A DNA stretch of 64,000 nt from Pedococcus sp. 5OH_020 (GTDB lineage: Bacteria > Actinomycetota > Actinomycetes > Actinomycetales > Dermatophilaceae), in the NCBI RefSeq assembly GCF_027812955.1, contig NZ_JAPYZV010000007.1, forward strand, positions 124,001 to 188,000. Reading direction: 5' to 3'. Position numbers and translations under genes: made by a program. The notes below the pieces were generated by a model, which saw only the letters and a list, made by a program, of their open reading frames with translations, had not been told where the DNA came from and did no database searches. Shown here piece by piece: positions 17,570-26,655 of this stretch (position 1 is its first letter; each line of letters starts with the position of its first letter).

Positions 17570-18643
17570 ATGTCCAGACTCCGTGTCGGAATCATCGGCC
17601 TCGGCGAGGTCGCCCAGGTGGTGCACCTGCCGGTGCTGACCTCGCTGCCGGATCTCTTCGAGGTCCGCTCCGCCTGTGACATCTCGGCCTCGCTCCTGAG
17701 CGCTGTCGGAGACCGCTTCGGCATCCCCGGGCGCTACCTCAGCACCTCGGAGATGCTGGCCCAGGAAGAGCTCGACTGCGTGCTGGTGCTGAACAGCGAC
17801 GAGTTCCATGCGCAGTGCGTCGTGCAGGCTCTCGACGCCGGCGCGCATGTGCTCGTGGAGAAGCCGATGTGTCTGAGCCCCCGCGAGGCCGACGAGATCA
17901 TCGCTGCCCGTGACCGCTCGGGCAGGACCCTGATGGTCGGTTACATGCGCCGGTTCGCGCCTGCCTTCCTCCAGGCCAAGGAGCGGTTGGAGTCCCTCGG
18001 GCGGGTCAACTACGTCCGGGTCCACGACGTCATCGGGCGAAACCAGCTCATCGTCGACCAGACTTCCCACGTCGACCGGCCCACCGACATCCCTGCGGAG
18101 CTGGCGGCCGAGCGGGGGGCCCGCGGCGCGGCGTTGGTCAAGGAGGCCGTCGGGGACGTCCCCGCGGAGCTGGCCGGCGCCTACCGGCTGCTGTGCGGAC
18201 TGGGCAGCCACGACCTGTCAGCCATGCGCGAGCTGCTAGGCCGCCCCAACGCGGTCATCGCTGCTCACCGCAACCAGACGAACGGGTTCATCACCGCGCT
18301 CCTGGAGTACGACGGCTTCCTGGTGACGTACGAGACGGGCGTGGACGAGCAGCTGAGGTTCGACGCGCACATCGAGGTGTACGGGGAGACCGCCACCATG
18401 CGGGTCCAGTACGACACCCCCTACGTGAGGCACTTCCCCACCCGCCTGTTCCTGGAGGAGACGGCCGGCGACGAGCTGCGGACGACGGTCAGCCGGCCGC
18501 ACCTCAAGGACCCGTACACGGCCGAGCTGGAGTACTTCCACCACGCGGTCGTCAGCGGGGAGCAGCCGAAGACGAGCGCCGAGGACTTCGTGGAGGACCT
18601 GGACCTGTTCGCCGAGATCATCCGCGTCCTGGACAAGTCCTGA
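17570..18643 (+). CDS. Gfo/Idh/MocA family oxidoreductase
   Basis: 357 residues, ATG with AGAAGG upstream. Rossmann motif VGIIGLGEVAQVVHLPVL, dehydrogenase signature VLVEKPMCLS with the catalytic Lys, and a C-terminal alpha/beta domain with GLGSHDLSAMRELLG. Second dehydrogenase of the cluster and only distantly like the one at 11755. An NAD-dependent oxidoreductase acting on a sugar-like substrate or on a later intermediate. The 138 bases before it are pyrimidine-rich and hold repeated CGACCC/CGAACCC blocks. Confidence 0.87.
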   Translation: MSRLRVGIIGLGEVAQVVHLPVLTSLPDLFEVRSACDISASLLSAVGDRFGIPGRYLSTSEMLAQEELDCVLVLNSDEFHAQCVVQALDAGAHVLVEKPMCLSPREADEIIAARDRSGRTLMVGYMRRFAPAFLQAKERLESLGRVNYVRVHDVIGRNQLIVDQTSHVDRPTDIPAELAAERGARGAALVKEAVGDVPAELAGAYRLLCGLGSHDLSAMRELLGRPNAVIAAHRNQTNGFITALLEYDGFLVTYETGVDEQLRFDAHIEVYGETATMRVQYDTPYVRHFPTRLFLEETAGDELRTTVSRPHLKDPYTAELEYFHHAVVSGEQPKTSAEDFVEDLDLFAEIIRVLDKS

Positions 18644-18751
18644 GCCGAAGTTGTGTCGAGTCCTGCCGAAGATAAGCGGCGCGCTCCAGTAGCGCGAATC
18701 CCTAGCGTTGGCAAGGCACTTCACCCACCAACAGACGAAAGAGGCATCACT

Positions 18752-19480
18752 GTGACCACCCCCGAGAACGTCGAGTTCTTCCGCGAGAACGGCTACCTCC
18801 TCCCGCAGCAGCAGCTGTTCGCCCCCGACCAGCTGGCCAAGCTGCAGGGCATCTTCGAGGAGCACCTGGCAGAGAAGGGCGACAAGCTCTCCGACGAGCT
18901 GGACACCCCCCACTTCCGCGACCAGCGGCTCCTGGAGTTCCTCCTGTCCGACGAGGTCCTCGACGTCGTCGAGCCGCTCGTGGGCCCGGACATTGCGCTG
19001 TGGACCAGCCACTTCATCTCCAAGGAGCCCAAGGTCGGACGCGCCACTCCCTGGCACGAGGACTCCGCGTTCTGGAACGGCCGGCTCAGCGAGTACGACC
19101 GCATCGTGACCGTATGGCTGGCTCTCAGCCCGAGCACCCGGGAGAACGGGTGCATGCGCGTCATCCCGGGCACGCACCACAACGGCTTCTCGGAGTACCA
19201 GCCCACCGACATGACGACCCAGACGTTCCACGCCGAGATCGTGCATGTCGACGAGGACAAGGCGGTCGACTTCGAGCTGCAGCCCGGCGAGTTCTCGCTC
19301 CACGACGGTCGGATCGTCCACGGCGCACTGCCCAACACCAGCGAGATCCGCCGCACCGGCTACACCATGCGGTACTTCCCCGCCTCGGTGAAGGTCCTTC
19401 CGGTGGAGGCCAACGAGGGCTGGAAGCTGTGGCTCGCCCGGGGTCGTGACACTGCCGGCAACACGTACGAGAACGACTGA
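18752..19480 (+). CDS. Phytanoyl-CoA dioxygenase (PhyH) family oxygenase
   Basis: 242 residues from GTG 18752 with AAAGAGG upstream. The Fe(II)/2-oxoglutarate facial triad is complete: His102 and Asp104 in TPWHEDSAFW and His190 in HDGRIVHGALPN, with Arg201 and Arg207 available for 2-oxoglutarate. The fold family hydroxylates diverse small molecules. Its place inside a sugar cluster suggests oxidative demethylation or hydroxylation of the substrate or an aglycone, for example O-demethylation (inference). Confidence 0.82.
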   Translation: MTTPENVEFFRENGYLLPQQQLFAPDQLAKLQGIFEEHLAEKGDKLSDELDTPHFRDQRLLEFLLSDEVLDVVEPLVGPDIALWTSHFISKEPKVGRATPWHEDSAFWNGRLSEYDRIVTVWLALSPSTRENGCMRVIPGTHHNGFSEYQPTDMTTQTFHAEIVHVDEDKAVDFELQPGEFSLHDGRIVHGALPNTSEIRRTGYTMRYFPASVKVLPVEANEGWKLWLARGRDTAGNTYEND

Positions 19481-19563
19481 CCCGAGCCAGCCGGCATCCC
19501 GTCCAGCCAGCGTTTGACCGCCCGCCCCTTGCGCCCCGACCTGTCGAACAGAGGAGACCCTCC

Positions 19564-20481
19564 GTGAAGCTCGGCTTCCTGACCGCCTGCCTGCCAGGCA
19601 TGGACCTACCCGGCGTCGCCGCGTGGGCTGGGGCCCAGGGCTACCAGGGGCTGGAGGTCGCCGCCTGGCCGGCGGGCGCGGGACAGGAGGGCCCCTGCCA
19701 TCTCGACGTGCGGAACCTGACGTCCGGCCAGGCGCAGGACGTGCGGGGAGTGCTCGACGGCGCGGGGCTGGAGATCTCGGCCATCGCTTACTACGACAAC
19801 AACCTGCACGCGGACAGGCGTCGTCGTGAGGCGAACCACCGGCACCTGCGAGCCTGCGTCGACGCGGCCCAGCTGCTCGGGTGTCCCTACGTCGGCACGT
19901 TCGTCGGGCGGGACGTCGGCTCGACCGTTGCCGAGAACCTGCGCCTCGGCGAGAAGGAGCTACCACCTCTGGTGTCGTACGCCAGGGAGCGGGGGGTCAC
20001 GCTGGTGGTGGAGAACTGCCCGATGGAGGGGTGGCACCCTGATGGCTACCCCGCCAACCTCGCGTACTCCCCAGAGCTGTGGGAGTGGATGTTCGGACTG
20101 GGCCTCGACCTGAACTTCGACCCCTCTCACCTGGTCTGGCTCGGCATCGACCCCGTGGCCGCGGTGTGGGCCGCGGAAGGCCACATCCGCCATGTGCAGG
20201 CCAAGGACGTCCAGATCGAGCCTCAGGGACGAAACCGGTTCGGACTCTTCGGGCAGATGGTCGAGCGGCCCACCGCTTGGAACAGCGGGTGGTGGCGCTA
20301 CCGCGTGCCCGGTCTGGGCCAGGTGGACTGGGTGGCGCTGGTCGACGCGCTCTACGAGAGCGGGTTCGACGGCTTCATCTCGGTCGAGCACGAGGACCCG
20401 GTGTGGTCCGGCACCCCGGTGAAGGTGCGACAGGGGCTCACCGTGGCCCACCGCACTCTGAGCCCTCTGCTGGTGGGGTGA
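19564..20481 (+). CDS. Sugar phosphate isomerase/epimerase
   Basis: 305 residues from GTG 19564 with AGAGGAG upstream. Third xylose-isomerase-like barrel of the cluster: LVVENCPMEGWHPDG (Glu), LNFDPSHLVWLGIDP (Asp/His), IRHVQAKDVQ (His) and FISVEHEDP (Glu) give the metal site. FDPSHLVW is shared with the protein at 13003, so these two are close relatives, while the first epimerase (10717) is distant. Confidence 0.85.
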   Translation: MKLGFLTACLPGMDLPGVAAWAGAQGYQGLEVAAWPAGAGQEGPCHLDVRNLTSGQAQDVRGVLDGAGLEISAIAYYDNNLHADRRRREANHRHLRACVDAAQLLGCPYVGTFVGRDVGSTVAENLRLGEKELPPLVSYARERGVTLVVENCPMEGWHPDGYPANLAYSPELWEWMFGLGLDLNFDPSHLVWLGIDPVAAVWAAEGHIRHVQAKDVQIEPQGRNRFGLFGQMVERPTAWNSGWWRYRVPGLGQVDWVALVDALYESGFDGFISVEHEDPVWSGTPVKVRQGLTVAHRTLSPLLVG

Positions 20482-20565
20482 ACGCGAGACCACGTCGTGC
20501 CGCACCAACCCTGACATCACCATCCCCCAGGACTCCAGGTCCGAACGAAAGGCGAAGAAGCACTG

Positions 20566-22713
20566 ATGGAACGCGGAGTCTACTTCGATGCATGGTTCCC
20601 CCGGCAGCACTGCTACCACCCGAGCCTGCCGCCCCGCCGGCTGCGGATGGTCGACGACCTCGTCGACTACCGCGCGACCGTGCTGGTCTGGGCGTCGCTG
20701 GGTGGCGGCTCGCTGTCGCTGCCGTACCTGGAGCAGGAGGCCTTCGGCACGGTCGACGCCCGCAGCCGCTTCTACGGCTTCGTCAACGACAGCGAGTTCA
20801 TCGACGAGTGCCACAAGCACGGCATCAAGGTCTTCGGGGTCGTCTTCGAGGCTCAGGGCTGGGAGTTCCCCGTCGAGCTGAACGACGAGGAGGACACGGT
20901 GCTGGCCCTCAACGAGCTGCGCGGCGTAGGTCGGCGTGACTGGCTGGGCCTGCGCGAGTTCTCCGGCAACCGCTACCCCAAGCTGTGGCCGGCCTTCGAG
21001 TCGTACTTCCCGGGCGGCCTGGTCAACAGCGACGGCGAGCAGGTCACCGACCTCATCGAGGAGTGCTGTTCCCGCGACATCCACCAGGTGCCCTGCCACG
21101 CCCACTGGGTCGAGTGCCCGGATCGGGACCACCAGTGCTTCTACATGGACCGCAACAACCCGGTCTGGCGCGAGTACCTCAAGGCGATCATCCGCATCCA
21201 GATCGACGCCGGCGTCGACGGCGTCCAGCTGGACGAGGCGGAGCTGCCGTTGGGTGCCATGCAGTACGGCGCGTGCTTCTGCAAGGACTGCATGAAGGGC
21301 TTCCGGGCCTATCTCCAGGAGCAGGACCCCGCCACCCGGGCAGCGGAGCTCACGGGCCTGGACCTCGAGGACTTCCACTACGGGCAGTGGCTTCTCGAGC
21401 AGGGCTACGACTTCAAGAGCAACCGGGAGACCACGCCGCTGTTCGGTGACTACTACGCCTTCCAGGCCCAGTCCATCAAGACGTACTTCCGGGAGCTGGC
21501 GGACTACATCCGTGAGTACGGCCGCCGGTGTGGCCGGGAGGTGCTGGTCTCAGGCAACTTCTTCAACCTCGACCCGCACTATCTGCCGCTGGCCGAGGAC
21601 GTCGACCTGGTGATCACGGAGATGCGCAACACGACGTACCGCCAGCCGGAGTGGTACCGCTACGTCGCCGCTTTCGGTCACGAGCAGGACGTGGTCGTCG
21701 TGGAGAACCCTTACGGCGGCGTCGTTCCGGAGCTGGTCGAGGACCTCAAGCGAGGCCAGAGCGAGGACCGCTTCCGGGCCTCGCTCTACGAGGGGGCGGC
21801 GTTCGGTGCGAACATGACCGTTCCGTACGGCGCCTGGATGGGCAGCCGGATCGAGGACGCCTTCTACGCCCCGCACGACGTCGCAGCGCAGGTCCAGGCC
21901 TTCCTCGCGGACCATGAGGCGTTGTTCAGCAGGACGACGTACAACAGCGTCGCCGTGGTGTACAGCGTGGAGAGCAACCGGCCGCTCATCGCCCAGGCGG
22001 ACAGCAGCGACAACGTCCACAACGCCCGCGACGAGAGCGTGACCGTCCCCTACCGAACGCTGACCGCCCAGCTCGCCGCCGCGGCGGTGCCGTTCGACGT
22101 CGTGATCTTCCCCGATGCCGCCACGGCCACCGACCGGGTCGGCGCCCACCAGATCCACGGCTATGCCACGGTCGTCCTGCCGCACTGCACGCACCTCACG
22201 CAGGCGCAGGCGGCTGAGCTGTTGCGCTACCTGGACGAGGGTGGGTGCCTCGTGGTCGTGGGCGACCTGGGCGTCAACCTGCCGGAGAGCACGAGCCGAG
22301 CCCTGGTGGGGCACCCCCACACGCGCCGCGTCAGCGCCCTGGACCAGGCGACGCTTGACAGCGTGCTGCCGCTGGGCCGCCAGGCCGTGGTGCACGGCGC
22401 GGACGACGTCTCCGCCAACATCCACCGGCTCGAGGACGGCTCGGCTGCGGTGCACCTGCTCAGCTACGCCTACGACGACGACCTCGACCGTGCGACGGTG
22501 AGGTATGACGTCACCGTCACCGTCCAGCTGCCCGTGCCCGACCCGGTCGTGACCCTCTTCACGAGCGACGGGAAGGTCGCGGAGGTAGAGGTCGAGAGCA
22601 CCGAGTCGGGCCATCTCGTTCGGCTGGCCGAGCTCGGGCTGTACTCCGTGCTGAGGTTCACCCCGCGTGACGAGGCGCCCGGCACCGACCCCACGACAAG
22701 GAGCCAGGCATGA
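20566..22713 (+). CDS. Glycoside-hydrolase-like TIM barrel protein with GATase-like domain
   Basis: 715 residues. Residues 1 to ~400 look like a (beta/alpha)8 barrel: a strand-end acid cluster GVQLDEAELP near residue 220, VLVSGNFFNLDP, and DLVITEMRN near 345. Residues ~460-620 resemble the beta-galactosidase trimerisation/class-I glutamine-amidotransferase-like domain (VAVVYSVESNRPLI, TVVLPHCTHLTQAQAAELL, GGCLVVVGD), and a small beta domain ends the protein. The order matches GH42-type architecture, but catalytic residues cannot be assigned. No signal peptide, so it would act on an imported substrate. ATGA overlap with the next gene. Confidence 0.65.
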   Translation: MERGVYFDAWFPRQHCYHPSLPPRRLRMVDDLVDYRATVLVWASLGGGSLSLPYLEQEAFGTVDARSRFYGFVNDSEFIDECHKHGIKVFGVVFEAQGWEFPVELNDEEDTVLALNELRGVGRRDWLGLREFSGNRYPKLWPAFESYFPGGLVNSDGEQVTDLIEECCSRDIHQVPCHAHWVECPDRDHQCFYMDRNNPVWREYLKAIIRIQIDAGVDGVQLDEAELPLGAMQYGACFCKDCMKGFRAYLQEQDPATRAAELTGLDLEDFHYGQWLLEQGYDFKSNRETTPLFGDYYAFQAQSIKTYFRELADYIREYGRRCGREVLVSGNFFNLDPHYLPLAEDVDLVITEMRNTTYRQPEWYRYVAAFGHEQDVVVVENPYGGVVPELVEDLKRGQSEDRFRASLYEGAAFGANMTVPYGAWMGSRIEDAFYAPHDVAAQVQAFLADHEALFSRTTYNSVAVVYSVESNRPLIAQADSSDNVHNARDESVTVPYRTLTAQLAAAAVPFDVVIFPDAATATDRVGAHQIHGYATVVLPHCTHLTQAQAAELLRYLDEGGCLVVVGDLGVNLPESTSRALVGHPHTRRVSALDQATLDSVLPLGRQAVVHGADDVSANIHRLEDGSAAVHLLSYAYDDDLDRATVRYDVTVTVQLPVPDPVVTLFTSDGKVAEVEVESTESGHLVRLAELGLYSVLRFTPRDEAPGTDPTTRSQA

Positions 22714-23672
22714 AGAAGGCCCTCCTCACCGGAGAACGCAGGTTCGAGATCGTCGACGCCCCGGTGCCCGACGTGGGCCCCGACGAGGTGCTCGTCCGAG
22801 TTGCTGCCTGCGGGGTCTGCGCGTCGGAGCTCGACATGTGGTCAGGGGTGGCCGGGGCGACCTTCCCGATGGCGCCCGGGCACGAGGCGACGGGCACCGT
22901 CGAGGCTCTGGGCTCCGAGGTGGTCGGGCTGCGCGTCGGGGAGGCCGTGGCCGTATGGGTGACAACCGGAGGTTTCGGCGAGTTCGTGGCGGTGAAGGAG
23001 GCCTACTGTCACCCCGTGGGGGACATCCCTCTGACACTTGCCCTCGGTGAGCCCGTCGCGTGCGCGGTCAACGCCGTGGACCTGGCCCGCGTGCGCCTCG
23101 GCGATGAGGTGCTCGTGGTCGGCGGTGGCTTCATGGGCAACCTCGTCCAGGAGCTGGTCGCCCTCAGCGGCGCCAGCCGGGTCATCGTCGCTGACACCCG
23201 CCAGGATGCCCTTGAGCGTGCTCGCACCCTCGGCGCGGACCGGGTGGTCGACGTGACGCGGGAGCCCATCGTCGACGTGGTCTCAGACCTGACGGGCGGC
23301 AAGGGCGTCGACATCTCGTTCGAGGTCACCGGGGTCCAGCAGCCCTTGAGCTGGCTGGGGGACGTCACGCGCATGAGCGGCAAGATCGCCATTGCGGGGT
23401 ACCACCAGGGCCCGCCCCGGTCGCTGCCGTTGGCCCAGTGGAACTACATGGCTTTCGACATCGTGAACTGTCACTTCCGCGAGGTCAGCGTCATCAACGA
23501 GGGCATCGCCCGAGGCATGAGGCTGCTCTCGTCGGGGCGGTTGTCCATGGAGCCACTGGTGACGCACTTCTTCGACCTGGAGGACATCGACAAGGCGTTC
23601 CAGACGCTCGAGGACAAGCCGGAGGGGTTCGTCAAGGCCAACGTTCTCATCGGCGCAGCGGGCGAGCGGTAG
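22710..23672 (+). CDS. Medium-chain dehydrogenase (zinc-type alcohol dehydrogenase-like)
   Basis: 320 residues, coupled to the preceding gene (ATGA). CGVCASELDMW and GHEATGTV give the Cys/His-Glu catalytic zinc site, and EVLVVGGGFMGNLVQEL with a following VIVADTRQDALE is the NAD-binding fold. The structural-zinc Cys4 loop is absent (only a short turn follows VAVWVTTGG), placing it in the short MDR group. Probably oxidises or reduces a sugar or aglycone intermediate. Confidence 0.85.
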   Translation: MKKALLTGERRFEIVDAPVPDVGPDEVLVRVAACGVCASELDMWSGVAGATFPMAPGHEATGTVEALGSEVVGLRVGEAVAVWVTTGGFGEFVAVKEAYCHPVGDIPLTLALGEPVACAVNAVDLARVRLGDEVLVVGGGFMGNLVQELVALSGASRVIVADTRQDALERARTLGADRVVDVTREPIVDVVSDLTGGKGVDISFEVTGVQQPLSWLGDVTRMSGKIAIAGYHQGPPRSLPLAQWNYMAFDIVNCHFREVSVINEGIARGMRLLSSGRLSMEPLVTHFFDLEDIDKAFQTLEDKPEGFVKANVLIGAAGER

Positions 23673-23681
23673 CGGCCCGCG

Positions 23682-24566
23682 GTGCTGCCTCCGGTGGACC
23701 GGTACACCGCCGCGAGCTTGGACGCGCCTTCCGGCCGGCTCCTGGCCCTTCGCCAGGAGGTAGTCGATACGGGCGTCCACTGGCACGACTTCTACGAGCT
23801 TGTCTTCGTGGTCAGCGGCACGGCGACGCACACGGTCGGCGGCACGACGCGGTCACTGTCCCGCGGGAGCGCCTTCATGCTCACTCCCGCAGACTTCCAC
23901 CGAGTCGTGGCCGACCCCCACGACCCGCTCGTCTGCCACAACATCGTCATCCAGCCGACGACACTGGAGGCCTGTCTGGCGGAGGCTCTGCCGGCGGGCC
24001 AGCCGTGGCCCTCGTGGGTAACGGACGACCTGGTGGTCGCGGAGGCGGACTTCGAGCGCCTCTGGCGGGAGACCAACCAACCCCGCTGGGGTTCCCCCGT
24101 GCTGGCCGGTTCGCTGCTGAGATGCATCCTCGTCGAGTTCGCCCGGCGGTGCCCGGACGCGACGCCGGGCACCATACCCAGGGTGAGCGCCACGGACACG
24201 GCGCTGGCCGCGGCCGTCACGTACCTCGAACACCACTTCAGGGAGCCGCTGACGCTGGCCGAGGTGGCAGCACGGGCGCACCTGTCGGCCAACTACTTCA
24301 GTGAGTGCTTCACGAGCCTGGTCGGCGTGTCCTTCCAGTCCTACCTGCAACGGTTGCGGCTCCGCTTTGCGGAGTCCCTGTTGACCTCCACCACCCTCAG
24401 TGTCACGGAGGTGGCGGCGGCAGCCGGGTTCAACACCCCGTCCCATTTCGGTCGTGCGTATCGCAAGTGGTACGGCGTGGCCCCGTCCCACACCCGGTCG
24501 CCGGTCCGCGCCTCGAGCGTGGTCGCCGCGCGCCCGCGCAGGGAAGGCACCCGGGGAGCGGCGTGA
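23682..24566 (+). CDS. AraC family transcriptional regulator
   Basis: 294 residues from GTG 23682, nine bases after the dehydrogenase. N-terminal cupin-like sensor (HWHDFYELVFVVSG, FMLTPADFHRV) and two C-terminal helix-turn-helix units (LTLAEVAARAHLSANYFSEC and SVTEVAAAAGFNTPSHFGRA). Likely a sugar-responsive activator of the cluster in which it is the last but one gene. Confidence 0.9.
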   Translation: MLPPVDRYTAASLDAPSGRLLALRQEVVDTGVHWHDFYELVFVVSGTATHTVGGTTRSLSRGSAFMLTPADFHRVVADPHDPLVCHNIVIQPTTLEACLAEALPAGQPWPSWVTDDLVVAEADFERLWRETNQPRWGSPVLAGSLLRCILVEFARRCPDATPGTIPRVSATDTALAAAVTYLEHHFREPLTLAEVAARAHLSANYFSECFTSLVGVSFQSYLQRLRLRFAESLLTSTTLSVTEVAAAAGFNTPSHFGRAYRKWYGVAPSHTRSPVRASSVVAARPRREGTRGAA

Positions 24567-24639
24567 CCGCCATACCCGCCGCGGGGTGGCTCGGTACCAT
24601 GACTGGGACGTGCCGGGCGCGGACAAGGGAGGTTGCTCG

Positions 24640-25659
24640 GTGGCTGAGCCGACGACACCGGCCCGCACCGACCCCCGGGTCACCATTGCCGAGGTCGCTG
24701 CCGCTGCGGGGGTGAGCCCGTCCACCGTCTCCAACGTGCTCTCAGGGAACCGCGGTGTCGGTCTTGCGCTGCGTGCTCGGGTCGAACGGGCCGTGCAGGA
24801 GCTCGGGTACCGGCCCAACCACGTCGCCCAGAACCTTCGGACCCGTCGCTCGCTCATGGTGGCGGTGGTCGTGCCGGACCTGACCAACGAGTACTACAGC
24901 GTGCTGACCCGAGGGCTGGCCGACACGCTGGAGCACGCCGGTTACGGCACGTACGTCTGCAACACCGATGGGCTGTCGCACCGGGAGACCAAGTTCCTCC
25001 AGGACGCCCAGGACCGGGGGGCGGACGGCGTGGTGATGGCGCCGTTGTCAGGCACCTCGACGGCCTTGGCGCCGGTCCGGCACGACCGGCCGTTCGTCTG
25101 CGTCGGGGACTACCCGGAGCTGCATGACGTCGACCGTGTCGTCACTCTGGAGCAGGAGGGTTCGTATGCCGCGACCGCTCACCTCGTGTCCCGGGGCGCC
25201 GCGCTTGTGGCCATGATCCGGGGACCCGAGCGGTCGGCGCCCGGGCGGTTGGCCGGCTTCAGGCAGGCACTCGCCGACGCGGGCCGACCCTTCGACAACG
25301 CGCTGGTGGTCGACGGCGGCTGGAGCCGTGAGGGTGGAAGCCGCGCCATGCAGGAGCTTCTCGACCGCGACCCGCGCATCGACGGGGTCTTCTGCGCCAA
25401 CGACCTCATGGCGTTGGGCGCCTTGGCTTCCCTACGGGCACGCGGCATCAGGGTGCCCGGCGACGCCCGGCTTGTCGGCTTCGACGACATCGACGCCGCA
25501 AGCCTGGTGTCCCCCGCCCTGACGACGGTGACCAACCCCGCCTACGAGACGGGACGGCAGGCGGCGCTCCTGCTGTTGAGCCGGATGTGGGGTGACTACG
25601 AGGGAGCCGCACGCACCGTCGTCCTTCCGTGCGAGCTGGTCCTGCGCGAGTCGTCCTGA
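24640..25659 (+). CDS. LacI family transcriptional regulator
   Basis: 339 residues from GTG 24640 with AAGGGAGG upstream; sequence before it overlaps the AraC gene and is out of frame with it. N-terminal HTH (VTIAEVAAAAGVSPSTVSNV) with a YRPNHVAQNLRTRRS hinge, then a periplasmic-binding-like sensor (GVFCANDLMALGALASLRARG). It could bind the AAATCGATTT dyad ahead of the cluster (inference). Confidence 0.92.
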   Translation: MAEPTTPARTDPRVTIAEVAAAAGVSPSTVSNVLSGNRGVGLALRARVERAVQELGYRPNHVAQNLRTRRSLMVAVVVPDLTNEYYSVLTRGLADTLEHAGYGTYVCNTDGLSHRETKFLQDAQDRGADGVVMAPLSGTSTALAPVRHDRPFVCVGDYPELHDVDRVVTLEQEGSYAATAHLVSRGAALVAMIRGPERSAPGRLAGFRQALADAGRPFDNALVVDGGWSREGGSRAMQELLDRDPRIDGVFCANDLMALGALASLRARGIRVPGDARLVGFDDIDAASLVSPALTTVTNPAYETGRQAALLLLSRMWGDYEGAARTVVLPCELVLRESS

Positions 25660-25681
25660 GACGGGCGCTGCTCCTGCTGCT

Positions 25682-26629
25682 CTAGACCAGTGGCCCGGCG
25701 ATGCGGTCCATGAACAGGCAGTGGAAGGCGTCCACATCGACGGTCGTGGCGATCTCGCAGTTCGCCGCAGGGGCAGGGTCGCCCGTCAGCAGGTCGGCCA
25801 CCGCCACTCCTCGGGTGATGGCGCTGGCCGCCTCGACGCTGACGTGGGCCGGCTGCCAGCCGACGAGGTCGGGATGGGCCACCACCACCACGGCCAGGGG
25901 GTCGTGCAACGGGCAGCTGCCGCGGTCGGCGACCGCACCGGGCTGGGTGCGCTCGCAGTGGGTGATCCACGCGTCCGTGGCCTCGCCCGCATATCGGCGG
26001 AACGCGTCCTCGCCGCTGCCCATCTCGCGTGCGTCGTCCCGAGTCAGGCGCACCTGCATCGTCACGTCGAGGCCCACCAGACGCACAGGCGCCCCACTGG
26101 CCAGCACGATCTGAGCCGCGTGGGGGTCGACCCAGAAGTTGAACTCCCCTGGCATGGCGCCCACGTTGGTGTGCCGGAGGTAGGCACCGCCCATGACGAC
26201 GATGCGCTTGACGGCGTGGACGAGCTCCGGCCGGAGCGTGAGGGCCAGCGCGACGTTCGTCAGGGGTCCGACGGCCACGATGGTCACCTCGCCGGGGCTG
26301 TGCATCACATGGTCGGCCAGCGCGATGGCGGCGTGCGGCTGTCCATCTTCCTCGGGCGCTGCGAGGACGGAGCGCCGCGGGCGCTGGGGGAAGGGCAGCA
26401 GGGGCGCCGCGGCCCCACGTGCCACGGCGAGGTCGGGGTGACCCAACAGGCGCAGCAGCCGGCGCGACAGCATCGTGGCCGTGTCGACATCGGTGTTCCC
26501 GTTGACCGTCGTGACCAGCTCGAGGCGCAGCTCGGGCTCGGCGACGGCCAACGCCAGGGCGAACCCGTCGTCGATGTCGCTGCCCGGGGCGCCCATGGCC
26601 AGGTCGGTGTCGAGAATGATGCGTTCCAC
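25682..26629 (-). CDS. Nucleoside hydrolase (IunH/RihA-like)
   Basis: 315 residues. The N-terminal calcium site is a variant: ILDTDLAMGAPGSDIDDGFA keeps Asp7/Asp9 and the DIDDG Asp pair but has five extra residues between them. VAVGPLTNVALAL and GEFNFWVDPHAAQIVL are typical substrate-pocket segments, and HDPLAVVVVAHPDL carries the C-terminal His/Asp. It would cleave the N-glycosidic bond of a ribonucleoside or related glycoside. 26 bases after the ThuA gene, forming a two-gene unit. Confidence 0.87.
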   Translation of the reverse strand: MERIILDTDLAMGAPGSDIDDGFALALAVAEPELRLELVTTVNGNTDVDTATMLSRRLLRLLGHPDLAVARGAAAPLLPFPQRPRRSVLAAPEEDGQPHAAIALADHVMHSPGEVTIVAVGPLTNVALALTLRPELVHAVKRIVVMGGAYLRHTNVGAMPGEFNFWVDPHAAQIVLASGAPVRLVGLDVTMQVRLTRDDAREMGSGEDAFRRYAGEATDAWITHCERTQPGAVADRGSCPLHDPLAVVVVAHPDLVGWQPAHVSVEAASAITRGVAVADLLTGDPAPAANCEIATTVDVDAFHCLFMDRIAGPLV

Positions 26630-26655
26630 TGGTGCTCCTCAGGCGCAGGGACGGT

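Noticed and set aside
18236-19966. 576-codon minus-strand open frame
   Set aside because: Antisense to the Gfo/Idh and PhyH genes; no motif, and long antisense frames are expected at this GC content.
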